Positions 14,672 through 23,510 are shown, numbered from the stretch's first letter. The stretch: 49,727 nt of DNA from Clostridia bacterium (GCA_017453335.1 JAFTKI010000068.1:1-49727); one strand, 5' to 3'. Program-made: numbers and translations. Notes: generated from the letters alone by a model not told the origin.

Positions 14672-16987
14672 TTATTGATTTGAATCCGCATAAGCGGCAG
14701 CAGATGCGCCATAGTTGTAGGTTGCCCGCACAAGACCTGCCAGCAGCTCGTCTTCATTGTTTTGCTTGCTGACAACGTACGAGTTGACCGAATAGGTCAT
14801 TGTCTGTCCCGTTTGCTCGCCGTTTTTGACAAAGATCGCCTTGATCTCGCTGTCAAACTCGTTGGCGTGGATATTGTGGAAGTAAAGCGTATAATAGCCG
14901 TCCTCGCCGATCTCCATATCAGCCACCGTGTAGGTCTCGGTGCGGTTTTCAACCGTCACCTGCACTTCAAGGTTGGCAGGATCCTCAGCGCTGAATTTGA
15001 GATACATCGACATTGCATTCTCGTAAACAAGGCCCGCGCACTTCCATGCGTTTTCACCATCGGCTTCCCCGCTGAGTGCCTTTTTGGAAACAGACACATC
15101 CAACTCGGTAAATTGGCCGGGGGTGAGCGTCAAGCCGTCGGTTACAAGCGAATCGGTGTTGTAGCCAACATAGAGCTGAGCGGCGGCACCGTAGGACAGC
15201 AGATCGGAGAGCAGAGTGATCAGTTTTTCATCGGAGCTTTTTGCAAGCTGGTTGACGCAATATTGACGCACACTGTACTTGCTCACACAGGAGTAGAACT
15301 CATAGCCGTTGATGCTTGCATACAGCGTTGCCTTGATGTTCTCACCCATGTACTGCGGCAGAACGGTTTCCAAGCGGAACGTATAAGAGCCATTCTCATT
15401 CAGCGTACCGATCGCGGTGTACTCCTTGCCCATGAATTCAAAGACCATATAAGGATTCTCGCAGATTTCGGGAACCAACGCGGTGTACAGCACGTCAATG
15501 TCATCCGAGAGTTCAAGGTAAGCATTCTTGATCTTGAAGCCGTTGTTAAGGAAGATCAGCTTGTAGCCCTCAACATTAGAGCCGGCGTTATAGTCCCAGT
15601 TGGTACCTTTCGTAACATTTGCATTCCACTCTTCCTCGGTGCCTAAATAGATAATATAGGAGAGATCGGTGCATTTGTTGAAAGCACCCATCCCAATGTC
15701 TGTCACACTCTTAGGAATTGTGATGGTTGAGAGCCTATAACAAGAAATAAATACAGTACGGCCGATGCTTTTTACGCCGTTTGGGATTGTGACGAGTTCG
15801 AGGAGGCCGCACTCAGCAAATGCAGATTGACCTATACTCAATAACCCGTTACCACCCGTAACTTCGGTTAGGTTATCGCAATGTGCAAACGCGCCCTTAC
15901 CGATACTCGTTACACTATCCGGTATTGAAATCCTTGTAAGTCCGATACAATATGCGAATGTCTCTTCTCCAATACCTGTTAATGAATTAGAAAGTATAAC
16001 ATCAATAAGGAACTCGCAATTACGAAACGCCTTATCACCGATATCCGTCACACTATCCGGTATTGTAATATTCCCTAATCTGGAACACTCCGCAAACGCA
16101 TATTCTCCAATGCTCGTAACGCGATTTGGAATGTTGATATTGTAAAGATTTTGGCAACTATAAAACGCATAATTACCAATTTGTGTCAACTTGCTATTTT
16201 CTGCAAAATTAACATTGGTAAGTCCTGTGCATGACAAAAATGCATCATCGCCAATACTTGTTATACAGTCAGGAATTGTGATATCGCGACATCCAACGTC
16301 TACAGAATAGCAAATACAACCCGAAAACGCATTTTCACCAAGGCTTGTAACACTTCCGTCTGCCGGTATCACACTGGCGAAGCACCCCGCTATCAGCGTT
16401 TTGCTTGCTGTTTGAATTAAACAATTTCCTTCAGAGTGATATACTTTATTGCCTTTATCCACTTTGATGCTTGTAAATTTATAGCAACCAACAAACGCCT
16501 GATCGCCGATGTTCGTCACGCTATCGGAAATTATGATGTTTTCAAGCCCACAATAAGAAAAAGTTCTATCGCCGATACTCGTCACTCCCTCGGGAATCGT
16601 GACACTTGTAAGGTATCCGCAAGCACAGAACACCTCATCACCGATACTCGTCACACTGCCGGGAATTGTAATACTTGTAAGGCTAACACAACTATAAAAC
16701 GCATAATTTCCAATACTCGTCACGCCGTCTTTGATCGTAACCGTTTTGATAGAGGTTTTATACGCTCTCCATGCATCGGTGGAAGAAGATGTAAAATCAT
16801 TCATCTTTCCCTCGCCCGAAATCACGAGCTCGCCCGTGGTTTCGTTAAACGTCCAGGAAAGTGTTCCCCACGTGCCGCTGTAGATCACATCGGTTGTTGT
16901 TTCCTCCGCCGACACCGAAACAGTCAAGCACAGCATGAGCGCGACTAATGCCAAGACAGTGGACAGGACTAACAATGTTTTTTTCAT
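14672..16987 (-). CDS. Secreted BspA-type leucine-rich repeat protein
   Basis: 771 residues. The signal peptide is MKKTLLVLSTVLALVALML..., with likely cleavage after SVSA. An N-terminal region (about 30-70) reads GTLSWTFNETTGELVISGEGKM. About sixteen 23-residue repeats follow (about 80-490), with the core SVTSIGDxAFxxCxxLTxITIP, the TpLRR/BspA class. A C-terminal module (about 500-771) ends YNYGASAAAYAD. No LPXTG, SLH or dockerin is seen, so the protein may be released or bound non-covalently. BspA-like proteins often mediate adhesion. ATG 16987 was chosen for the AAGGAGG upstream; a longer frame lacks such a site. The repeat core is visibly A+T-richer than both ends, suggesting recombination or import of repeats. 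Confidence 0.85.
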   Translation of the reverse strand: MKKTLLVLSTVLALVALMLCLTVSVSAEETTTDVIYSGTWGTLSWTFNETTGELVISGEGKMNDFTSSSTDAWRAYKTSIKTVTIKDGVTSIGNYAFYSCVSLTSITIPGSVTSIGDEVFCACGYLTSVTIPEGVTSIGDRTFSYCGLENIIISDSVTNIGDQAFVGCYKFTSIKVDKGNKVYHSEGNCLIQTASKTLIAGCFASVIPADGSVTSLGENAFSGCICYSVDVGCRDITIPDCITSIGDDAFLSCTGLTNVNFAENSKLTQIGNYAFYSCQNLYNINIPNRVTSIGEYAFAECSRLGNITIPDSVTDIGDKAFRNCEFLIDVILSNSLTGIGEETFAYCIGLTRISIPDSVTSIGKGAFAHCDNLTEVTGGNGLLSIGQSAFAECGLLELVTIPNGVKSIGRTVFISCYRLSTITIPKSVTDIGMGAFNKCTDLSYIIYLGTEEEWNANVTKGTNWDYNAGSNVEGYKLIFLNNGFKIKNAYLELSDDIDVLYTALVPEICENPYMVFEFMGKEYTAIGTLNENGSYTFRLETVLPQYMGENIKATLYASINGYEFYSCVSKYSVRQYCVNQLAKSSDEKLITLLSDLLSYGAAAQLYVGYNTDSLVTDGLTLTPGQFTELDVSVSKKALSGEADGENAWKCAGLVYENAMSMYLKFSAEDPANLEVQVTVENRTETYTVADMEIGEDGYYTLYFHNIHANEFDSEIKAIFVKNGEQTGQTMTYSVNSYVVSKQNNEDELLAGLVRATYNYGASAAAYADSNQ
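14990..16790 (-). repeat. Tandem 69-base LRR-coding repeats (core about 15640-16790)
   Basis: The motif family GTCACGCTATCCGG / ATTCCAATACTCGT recurs about every 69 bases across this part of the LRR gene, corresponding to 23-residue repeats. Copies differ enough to be old, but several share blocks of 15 or more bases. The non-repeat C-terminal module coding sequence lies to the left of about 15640. Confidence 0.6.
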
Positions 16988-17020
16988 TTTCTCTTTTTCC
17001 TCCTTAGAATAAAATGAAAT

Positions 17021-17181
17021 AAAAAAATGCGCCAACCGAAGTCAGCGCATAAAAAACACGCATCTCCGATTGTCGCCAAACAAAATCTTTCCCGTAAAAA
17101 AGCACGCAAAAGTAGAGCATACGCATTTTTGTAAAAATTAGCGTGTGCTTTCCTCGGGAAATTATTCGATTTTGTTTGGCA
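17021..17181 (-). ncRNA. Hairpin-terminator leader RNA (attenuator or small RNA) before the LRR gene
   Basis: Downstream of the minus promoter at 17216-17188 the RNA would begin exactly at a long imperfect hairpin. 17180-17168 pairs with 17087-17075 (13 bp), 17160-17154 with 17094-17088 (7 bp), and an inner AAAGCAC/GC helix also forms. A 24-base linker leads to an intrinsic terminator: a 10-bp stem (17050-17027, two G-T pairs) closed by a C(TTCG)G tetraloop and followed by six to seven T. The total is about 160 bases. The ribosome binding site of the LRR gene comes after the terminator. It is either a regulatory leader or an independent small RNA; no known class is recognised. Confidence 0.6.
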
Positions 17182-17187
17182 AGCTTC

Positions 17188-17216
17188 ATTATACCACACT
17201 TTCCAAGTCTTGTAAA
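17188..17216 (-). promoter_or_regulatory. Extended -10 promoter of the LRR leader
   Basis: On the minus strand TTTACA (17216-17211), 17 bases and TGGTATAAT (TATAAT at 17193-17188). Confidence 0.8.
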
Positions 17217-17302
17217 GCCCTTTCCCAAAAATCAATTTATGAAATTTCGTCTCTTCAAAAATTCTATTCATCGCCTGCTCTTGCCAAAAATCCTCAAATC
17301 GG

Positions 17303-17331
17303 TTGACTTTTTTGAAAAAACATGATATAAT
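17303..17331 (+). promoter_or_regulatory. Extended -10 promoter of the DUF512-der-obg-ppa operon
   Basis: TTGACT (17303-17308), 17 bases, TATAAT (17326-17331) preceded by TGA. Bases 17217-17302 hold nothing else recognisable. Confidence 0.8.
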
Positions 17332-17383
17332 AGGATGTTAAAGTATGCCGTAGTGGGCAATGTTAGTAGAAAGGAGTGTGTGT

Positions 17384-18700
17384 ATGGTACGGATTCAAAG
17401 TGTTTTGCAGGGCTCGATTGCCGAGCGTCAAGGGTTATGCGCGGGAGACTGCTTGCTCTCGATCAACGGGCATTCGATCAACGACGTTCTCGATTACCGT
17501 TTCTATATGACCGATACCGATCTTGTGCTGTCGCTGGAACGCGGCGGACAAGCCTTGTCGCGCTCCTTTCAAAAAGGCGAATACGACGACCTCGGTTTGG
17601 AGTTTGAAACACCCCTGATGGATAAAAAGCACTGCTGTGCCAACCGTTGCGTATTCTGCTTTGTGGACCAGTTGCCAAAAGGAATGCGTGAGTCGCTTTA
17701 TTTCAAGGACGATGACGACCGTCTTTCCTTCCTGCACGGAAACTATGTCACGCTCACGAATCTGAAGGACGCCGATATCGAGCGTCTGATCACCATGCAC
17801 ATCTCCCCTGTCAACGTGTCGATTCACACCACCAACCCTGAGTTGCGCGTGAAAATGATGAAAAACAAGCGCGCGGGCGAGGTGCTTCGCTATCTTGACC
17901 GATTGGCAGAAGCGAATATTGCGCTCTGTACGCAGATCGTGCTTTGCAAGGGACTCAACGACGGCGCCGAGCTCGACCGCTCAATGCGCGATCTTGCCGC
18001 TCTGCATCCCTCGCTCCGTTCCTGCGCGATCGTTCCCGTAGGGCTGACACGCCACAGAGAAGGTCTTTACCCCTTGGAGCTGTTCTCGCCCGAGGAAGCC
18101 GCCGCCGTGATCGATCAAGTCAATGCTTTTGGTGAGCAATGCTTGCAAAAATACGGCACACGCCTGTTTTATTGCTCGGACGAGTTTTATTTGCGCGCGG
18201 GAAGACCGCTGCCCACCGAGGACTATTACGAGGATTATTCGCAGATCGAAAACGGGGTTGGTATGCTGACCTCGCTTGCCTCGGAGTTCGACTTTGAGTT
18301 GGACTATCTTGAGGACTGGCTTGCAGATTTTCACGCACCGCGAAAGGTGTCGTTGCTGACAGGTGCCGCCGCCTACGATCACATTTCGCGTCTTTGCAAA
18401 AAGCTGGAATCTGCCGTGGACGGATTGCAGATCACCGTACACCGCATCGTCAATCACTTTTTTGGAGAAACCGTTACCGTGGCGGGACTTTTGACCGCCG
18501 CCGACGTCATTGAGCAATTAAAGGGAAAAGAGCTTGGCGACGAGCTGTTGTTCCCCGCCGTGATGCTCCGCGCAGACGAGGACGTTTTTTTGGACGATCG
18601 GACGCCTGCAGAGCTTTCCGCCGCGCTTGGAAACATTCCCCTGCGCGCCTGTCCCAATGACGGAACCGAATTGATAAAAGCCCTTTTGGGCATTCCGTAA
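17384..18700 (+). CDS. DUF512 radical SAM-like protein with an N-terminal PDZ domain
   Basis: 438 residues. An N-terminal PDZ-like region (about 1-60: AERQGLCAGDCLLSINGHSIND) is followed by a radical-SAM-type cluster motif, CANRCVFCFVDQLPKGMR (CxxxCxxC). The segment KDDDDRLSFLHGNYVTLTNL and a C-terminal DUF512 domain complete it. The family is widespread in Clostridia and commonly sits beside der, as here (13 bases upstream). Its substrate is unknown; the neighbourhood suggests a ribosome- or GTPase-related role. ATG 17384 has AAGGAG seven bases upstream. Confidence 0.9.
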   Translation: MVRIQSVLQGSIAERQGLCAGDCLLSINGHSINDVLDYRFYMTDTDLVLSLERGGQALSRSFQKGEYDDLGLEFETPLMDKKHCCANRCVFCFVDQLPKGMRESLYFKDDDDRLSFLHGNYVTLTNLKDADIERLITMHISPVNVSIHTTNPELRVKMMKNKRAGEVLRYLDRLAEANIALCTQIVLCKGLNDGAELDRSMRDLAALHPSLRSCAIVPVGLTRHREGLYPLELFSPEEAAAVIDQVNAFGEQCLQKYGTRLFYCSDEFYLRAGRPLPTEDYYEDYSQIENGVGMLTSLASEFDFELDYLEDWLADFHAPRKVSLLTGAAAYDHISRLCKKLESAVDGLQITVHRIVNHFFGETVTVAGLLTAADVIEQLKGKELGDELLFPAVMLRADEDVFLDDRTPAELSAALGNIPLRACPNDGTELIKALLGIP

Positions 18701-18713
18701 GAAAGGAGCCGCT

Positions 18714-20045
18714 ATGTCAAAACCTATTATCGCCATCGTGGGACGCCCCAACGTTGGAAAAAGTACACTCTTCAATAAGCTCATCGGGGAACGCCGCTCG
18801 ATCGTGGAGGACACCCCGGGTGTTACCCGTGACCGCATCTACGGCGAGACCGAATGGCGCGCCAGAAAATTCATTGTAATTGACACGGGCGGTATCGAAC
18901 CGAAAACCGATGACATCATCCTCAAGCAGATGCGTCTGCAAGCGGAAATTGCCATTGAAACCGCCGATGTAATCGTTTTCATGTGTGACGTCCGCACAGG
19001 ACTCACGGCGGACGACCGCGATATTGCCGTGATGCTCAAAAAAAGCGGCAAGCCCGTTGTGCTCTGCATCAATAAGTGCGACCGTATCGGCGAACCTCCC
19101 CTGGAATTTTACGAATTCTACGAGCTTGGCTTTGACCAGGAACCGATCAGTGTTTCGAGCTTGCACGGAAGCGGCTCGGGTGACCTCCTTGACGCTTGCA
19201 TCGATGCGATCGGCGATTGGGAGGACGGCGAGGAGGAGGACGCAGGCATTCACGTTGCCGTGATCGGAAAGCCGAACGCGGGAAAATCCTCGGTGATCAA
19301 CAAGCTGATCGGACAAAATCGACTGATCGTTTCCAACATTGCGGGAACCACGCGCGACGCGGTTGATACGCAGGTGGAAAACGAATTCGGAAAATTCACC
19401 TTCATCGACACCGCAGGAATCCGCCGCCAGGCAAAGATCAACGATAAAATCGAGCATTACAGCGTTTTACGCGCACACATGGCGGTAGAGCGTGCACAGG
19501 TCTGTCTTTTGATGATCGACGCCTCCACGGGTATCACCGAGCAGGACGAAAAGATCGCGGGGATCGCGCATGAGGCGGGAAAAGCCGTGATCATTGTGGT
19601 CAACAAGTGGGATCTGATCGAAAAGGATAACTCTACGGTCAACGAATTCAACACCAAGATCCGCACCGCGCTGGCTTATATGCCCTACGCCCCCATTGTG
19701 TATATCTCGGCAATGACGGGACAGCGCGTGGAATCGCTGTTTGAACGCATCAACTATGTATACAACCAGTCGGTCACGCGTATCACAACGGGTATGCTCA
19801 ACGATGTGCTGGGCGATGCGATGATCCGCGTACAGCCGCCCTCCGACAAGGGACGCCGTCTCAAGATCTACTACATGACGCAGATCTCGGTGGCTCCTCC
19901 TACCTTTGTGATCTTCTGCAACGACGTGCGCCTGTTCCATTTCTCCTATCAGCGTTTCATTGAAAACTGCCTGCGCGAGACCTTTGGATTCCACGGCACA
20001 CCGATCAAGATCATCATCCGCATGAAGGGCGACGACAAAACATAA
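18714..20045 (+). CDS. der: Ribosome-assembly GTPase Der (EngA)
   Basis: 443 residues with two tandem GTPase domains and a C-terminal KH-like domain. G1 motifs are GRPNVGKSTLFNKL (about residues 9-22) and GKPNAGKSSVINKL (about 183-196). DTGG and DTAG G3 motifs and NKCD and NKWD G4 motifs are present for the two domains. The KH-like part (about 355-443) ends with HGTPIKIIIRMK. Der is essential for 50S subunit maturation. It is the second gene of the operon. Confidence 0.97.
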   Translation: MSKPIIAIVGRPNVGKSTLFNKLIGERRSIVEDTPGVTRDRIYGETEWRARKFIVIDTGGIEPKTDDIILKQMRLQAEIAIETADVIVFMCDVRTGLTADDRDIAVMLKKSGKPVVLCINKCDRIGEPPLEFYEFYELGFDQEPISVSSLHGSGSGDLLDACIDAIGDWEDGEEEDAGIHVAVIGKPNAGKSSVINKLIGQNRLIVSNIAGTTRDAVDTQVENEFGKFTFIDTAGIRRQAKINDKIEHYSVLRAHMAVERAQVCLLMIDASTGITEQDEKIAGIAHEAGKAVIIVVNKWDLIEKDNSTVNEFNTKIRTALAYMPYAPIVYISAMTGQRVESLFERINYVYNQSVTRITTGMLNDVLGDAMIRVQPPSDKGRRLKIYYMTQISVAPPTFVIFCNDVRLFHFSYQRFIENCLRETFGFHGTPIKIIIRMKGDDKT

Positions 20046-20108
20046 AATAGTATCATTAAAATCAATAAACCATGCCTTGAACCACATGAAAGGAGGGTGG
20101 TATAGAAT

Positions 20109-21389
20109 ATGTTTGTAGATAACGTGAAAATATATATTAAAGCGGGAAACGGCGGTAACGGCGCGGTCTCCTTCCGGCGTGAGAAGTACGTTTCGGCGGG
20201 CGGTCCCGACGGAGGTGACGGCGGTCACGGAGGAAACGTGGTGTTCCGTGTGGACGAAGGAACCAACACGCTGCTGGCATTCCGTTATAAGCACAAATTC
20301 ATCGCAGGAAACGGCGAGAACGGAAAGGGCGCAAAGTGCCACGGCAAGACCGCCGAGGATCTTGTGATCATGGTTCCTCCCGGAACGCTGATCCGCGATG
20401 CCGAGAGCGAAAAGGTCATTCACGACATGTCGGAAAACGACGGTGCCGATTACGTTGCCTGCAAGGGCGGACGCGGCGGTTGGGGAAACCGACACTTCGC
20501 AACGCCTACCCGTCAGGTACCGATGTTTGCCAAAAACGGCACTGCGGGCGAAGAGAAAGAGGTCATTCTGGAGCTGAAGATGCTGGCAGACGTAGGTCTG
20601 ATCGGCTATCCCAGCGTTGGAAAATCCTCGATTCTGGCAAAGATCAGCGCGGCAAAGCCGAAGATCGCCGATTATCATTTCACTACCCTCTCTCCCAATC
20701 TGGGCGTGGTACGCACGGGCGGCGAGAGCGGATTTGTGGCGGCGGATATTCCCGGACTGATCGAGGGTGCCGCTGACGGTGCAGGCCTTGGTCACGCATT
20801 TTTGCGCCACGTTGACCGTTGCCGACTGCTTTTGCACGTTGTGGATATTTCCTGCTTTGAAGGACGCGATCCCGTTGAGGATATCCGGAAGATCAACTAC
20901 GAGCTGGCACGCTACAGTGAGGCACTTTCCAAGCGTCCGCAGATCATCCTTGCCAACAAGGTGGACGCGCTTGACCGCGAAGTGGTAGACGTGGATGCTT
21001 TTGAAAAGTATGTGAAGTCACAGGGCTGGGAGCTGTTGTACGTTTCGGCAGCTACCGGTGAAGGCATGAAGGAAATGATCCGCTTGGTTGCCGACCGCTT
21101 GGAGGAGCTTCCCCCGATGAAGGTCTATGAAGCCGAATACGCCCCCGAGGATGCTTACGTGGGCGGTGGCAAGGAGACCACCATCCGCCGTGAAAACGAT
21201 ACCTTCTACGTGGAGGGTGCATGGCTCCTGAACCTGATGGGACAAATCAATTTCAGCGATTATGAATCGCTCAACTTCTTCCAGCGCGTTCTGCAAAAGA
21301 GCGGTGTGTTTGAAGCCTTGGAGGCAAAGGGCTGTCGCGACGGCAACACGGTTTCGATCTACGATTTTGAATTCGATTACGTAAAATAA
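20109..21389 (+). CDS. obg: GTPase Obg (CgtA)
   Basis: 426 residues. The glycine-rich Obg fold at the N-terminus (VKIYIKAGNGGNGAVSFRRE, GGPDGGDGGHGGNVVF) is followed by the G domain, with GYPSVGKSSILAKI (G1), ADIPGLIEGAADGAGLGHAFLRHV (G3/switch II) and NKVD (G4). A C-terminal OCT domain starts near residue 345. Obg acts in late 50S assembly, stress response and, in Bacillus, sporulation initiation. AAAGGAGG precedes the start. It shares the operon with der, a functional partner in ribosome assembly. Confidence 0.97.
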   Translation: MFVDNVKIYIKAGNGGNGAVSFRREKYVSAGGPDGGDGGHGGNVVFRVDEGTNTLLAFRYKHKFIAGNGENGKGAKCHGKTAEDLVIMVPPGTLIRDAESEKVIHDMSENDGADYVACKGGRGGWGNRHFATPTRQVPMFAKNGTAGEEKEVILELKMLADVGLIGYPSVGKSSILAKISAAKPKIADYHFTTLSPNLGVVRTGGESGFVAADIPGLIEGAADGAGLGHAFLRHVDRCRLLLHVVDISCFEGRDPVEDIRKINYELARYSEALSKRPQIILANKVDALDREVVDVDAFEKYVKSQGWELLYVSAATGEGMKEMIRLVADRLEELPPMKVYEAEYAPEDAYVGGGKETTIRRENDTFYVEGAWLLNLMGQINFSDYESLNFFQRVLQKSGVFEALEAKGCRDGNTVSIYDFEFDYVK

Positions 21390-21409
21390 AAGCAATCAAG
21401 GAGGAACAC

Positions 21410-21955
21410 ATGAATATCTGGCACGATATGGATCCGAGTGCAATCAAGCCCGATGATTTTACTGCGGTCATCGAGATCCCCAAAGGAAGCAAATGCAAGT
21501 ACGAGCTGGACAAGTTTACGGGACTTTTGAAGCTTGACCGCGTTCTGTACACCTCAACGCACTACCCTGCCAACTACGGCTTTATTCCGCGCACTTATGC
21601 CGATGACGGAGACCCGTTGGACGTGCTGGTGCTTTGCTCCGAGCCGATCTATCCCCTGACCTTGATCCGTGTTTACCCCATCGGCGTGATGCGCATGATC
21701 GACGGCGGCAAGATGGATGACAAAGTCATTGCGATCCCCTTTTCCGATCCCTCCTATCTTGGGATCACCTCGATCGACGAGCTTCCCGCACACATTTTCG
21801 ATGAGATCATGCACTTTTTCAGCGTGTACAAGCAGTTGGAGCACAAGCAGACCGCTGTTAAAACGCTGTTCGGCCCCACCGAGGCAAAGCAGATCATCGA
21901 AGAAGCCATTGAAACCTACCAAAGAGATTTTGTGGATAACAAACCCAAAGCATAA
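21410..21955 (+). CDS. ppa: Inorganic pyrophosphatase, family I
   Basis: 181 residues. This soluble Mg-dependent enzyme hydrolyses pyrophosphate to two phosphates, pulling biosynthetic reactions forward. Signature blocks are EIPKGSKCKYELDKFTG, YPANYGFIPRTYADDGDPLDVLVL (containing the DxDPxDV metal site) and DDKVIAIP. Family I is less usual than the family II enzyme in Firmicutes but occurs in many Clostridia. It lies 20 bases after obg and ends the operon at a strong terminator. Confidence 0.95.
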   Translation: MNIWHDMDPSAIKPDDFTAVIEIPKGSKCKYELDKFTGLLKLDRVLYTSTHYPANYGFIPRTYADDGDPLDVLVLCSEPIYPLTLIRVYPIGVMRMIDGGKMDDKVIAIPFSDPSYLGITSIDELPAHIFDEIMHFFSVYKQLEHKQTAVKTLFGPTEAKQIIEEAIETYQRDFVDNKPKA

Positions 21956-21994
21956 TAAATATCCCCCCCGTATAACGGGGGGGATATTTATTTT
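21956..21994 (+). terminator. Intrinsic terminator of the ppa operon
   Basis: A 15-bp perfect stem (21956-21970 with 21976-21990) containing seven C-G pairs in a row is followed by TTTT. Confidence 0.9.
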
Positions 21995-22069
21995 GTGTAT
22001 CTATCCAACCTTATTCCCTCTTGATCACGCATTTTTCATTTCATCCCACGCTGTTTTTGTAAAAAACTC

Positions 22070-22098
22070 TTGACAACCGCCCCTTTTTATGCTATAAT
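22070..22098 (+). promoter_or_regulatory. Promoter of the Fur-family regulator
   Basis: TTGACA (22070-22075), 17 bases, TATAAT (22093-22098). The operator palindromes begin two bases downstream, across the likely start of transcription. Confidence 0.85.
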
Positions 22099-22099
22099 T

Positions 22100-22133
22100 T
22101 GAGAACCGTTCTCATTTTTGAGAACCATTCTCA
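22100..22133 (+). promoter_or_regulatory. Tandem palindromic operator (Fur/Zur-type boxes)
   Basis: Two 15-base 7-1-7 palindromes, TGAGAACCGTTCTCA (22100-22114) and TGAGAACCATTCTCA (22119-22133), are spaced 19 bases centre to centre (about two helical turns). The 7-1-7 layout is that of Fur, Zur and PerR sites. Their position over the transcription start indicates repression of the regulator-permease operon, most simply autoregulation. Confidence 0.8.
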
Positions 22134-22152
22134 ATATAGAAAAAGGAATCCC

Positions 22153-22587
22153 ATGACGAAAAAAACTTACCATACCGACGGCAAACGTGCGCTGTGTGAT
22201 TTTTTGGCACAGAATCCCGACCGTCAATTTACCACCGAGGAGCTTTGTTTGGCTCTTCACGGAAATACCGAGAAAAAAAGCAGCGTCTACCGCCATCTCT
22301 CCGAGCTGTGCGCCAATGACGTGTTGCGGAAATTCCGCAGCGAGGAGCGCAACTGCGCCCTTTACCAGTACGTTGGAAAGGGCTGTGACTGCGGCTCGCA
22401 TTTCCACGCAAAATGTCTGCAATGCGGCTCGATCCATCATTTAGCTTGCGGTGATTCGCTGACCTTTGCGGCACACTTGCGCGAGGAACACGGCTTTGCG
22501 GTAGATTGCGGTCAATCGATCCTGTACGGAATCTGCGCAGAATGCCGCGCAAAGCAAGGAGGTACTCAGAATGGATCACCTGCTTGA
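22153..22587 (+). CDS. Fur-family metalloregulator
   Basis: 144 residues. A winged-helix N-terminal half (about 1-80: RALCDFLAQNPDRQFTTEELCLAL, KKSSVYRHLSELCANDVLRKF) is followed by a metal-binding half. This contains a His/Cys set (CDCGSHFHAKCLQCGSIHHLAC) and a second Cys pair (CAEC) near the end, matching the structural zinc site of Fur, Zur and PerR. The extra N-side CDCG and H-rich segment look Zur-like, but the metal cannot be settled by eye. ATG 22153 has AAAAGGAA upstream. The end overlaps the permease gene by 17 bases. Confidence 0.85.
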   Translation: MTKKTYHTDGKRALCDFLAQNPDRQFTTEELCLALHGNTEKKSSVYRHLSELCANDVLRKFRSEERNCALYQYVGKGCDCGSHFHAKCLQCGSIHHLACGDSLTFAAHLREEHGFAVDCGQSILYGICAECRAKQGGTQNGSPA

Positions 22588-23461
22588 GCATCTCCCCGAA
22601 ATCCTTCTGCACACATTGCAGGAAACCGTAACCCTGCTCCCTTTCCTCTTTCTGACCTATCTTTTGATGGAGTTTCTGGAGCACAAATCGGGCGATGCGG
22701 CGGCAAAGTGGCTGCGCGGCTCGGGAAAAATCGGGCCTTTGATCGGCGGAGCATTCGGAATCGTTCCGCAATGCGGATTTTCTGCCGCCGCCTCGGGACT
22801 TTACAGCGGACGCATCATCACGGTGGGCACACTGCTTGCGGTATTCCTTTCCACCTCCGATGAAATGCTGCCGATTCTGATCTCCAAGGGAGCATCCTTC
22901 CCCTTGATGCTCAAGCTTCTCCTCACCAAGCTGATCATCGGCGTGGGCGTGGGCTTTGCAACCGACGCGGTGATCCGTATTCTGAACCGCAAGAAAAAAA
23001 TGCCCGAAAACGAGCCTGCCATCGAGGATATCTGTGAGCGCGAGCATTGCCGCTGCGGTGAACATTTCGCGCTTTCGGCACTTCGCCACACGATCTACGT
23101 CACGCTCTTCATTCTTTGCTTCACGTTAGTCCTGAATCTCGTGATCCACGGCGTTGGCGAGGAAAAGCTTGCCCTGCTTCTTTCCGACCGTCCGATCATC
23201 GGCAACATCCTTGCCGCGCTGGTTGGTCTGATTCCCAACTGCGCCTCGTCGGTCGTTCTCACCGAGCTTTACCTTTCCAATATTCTTCCTGTGGGAGCTT
23301 TGCTCTCGGGGCTTTTGGTCAACGCAGGCGTTGGCTTGGCGATCCTCTTCCGCAACAACCGTCCCGTGAAGGATTCCCTGCGAATCGTTTTGATTCTTTT
23401 GATCGTCGGCATCCTCTCGGGAATTCTGATCGATCTGACACCGATCCACCTGCTGTTTTAA
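22571..23461 (+). CDS. Putative heavy-metal permease, ArsP_2-like
   Basis: 296-residue membrane protein with about eight to ten TM segments in two similar halves. The repeated motif GxxxGxxPQCGFSAAASGLYS (first half) and GLIPNCASSVVLTELYLS (second half) contains conserved P-x-C, as in putative ten-TM heavy-metal exporters and permeases with invariant Cys. A cytoplasmic loop in the middle holds EREHCRCGEH, a possible metal-binding site. It is coupled to a Fur-family regulator, so metal transport is likely; direction and metal are not known. Confidence 0.75.
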   Translation: MDHLLEHLPEILLHTLQETVTLLPFLFLTYLLMEFLEHKSGDAAAKWLRGSGKIGPLIGGAFGIVPQCGFSAAASGLYSGRIITVGTLLAVFLSTSDEMLPILISKGASFPLMLKLLLTKLIIGVGVGFATDAVIRILNRKKKMPENEPAIEDICEREHCRCGEHFALSALRHTIYVTLFILCFTLVLNLVIHGVGEEKLALLLSDRPIIGNILAALVGLIPNCASSVVLTELYLSNILPVGALLSGLLVNAGVGLAILFRNNRPVKDSLRIVLILLIVGILSGILIDLTPIHLLF

Positions 23462-23510
23462 GCGTTCCCTCAAAAGGCGGCTGCATTGCCGTCTTTTGAT
23501 TCGTCCGAAA

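Noticed and set aside
14762..15646. A 294-codon plus-strand frame within the LRR gene
   Set aside because: Antisense to the C-terminal module of the LRR protein, which has a signal peptide, repeats and a good start. No independent support.
15640..16790. Regular repeats as a possible CRISPR array
   Set aside because: The 69-base periodicity is in frame with 23-residue leucine-rich repeats, copies are degenerate and there are no unique spacers.
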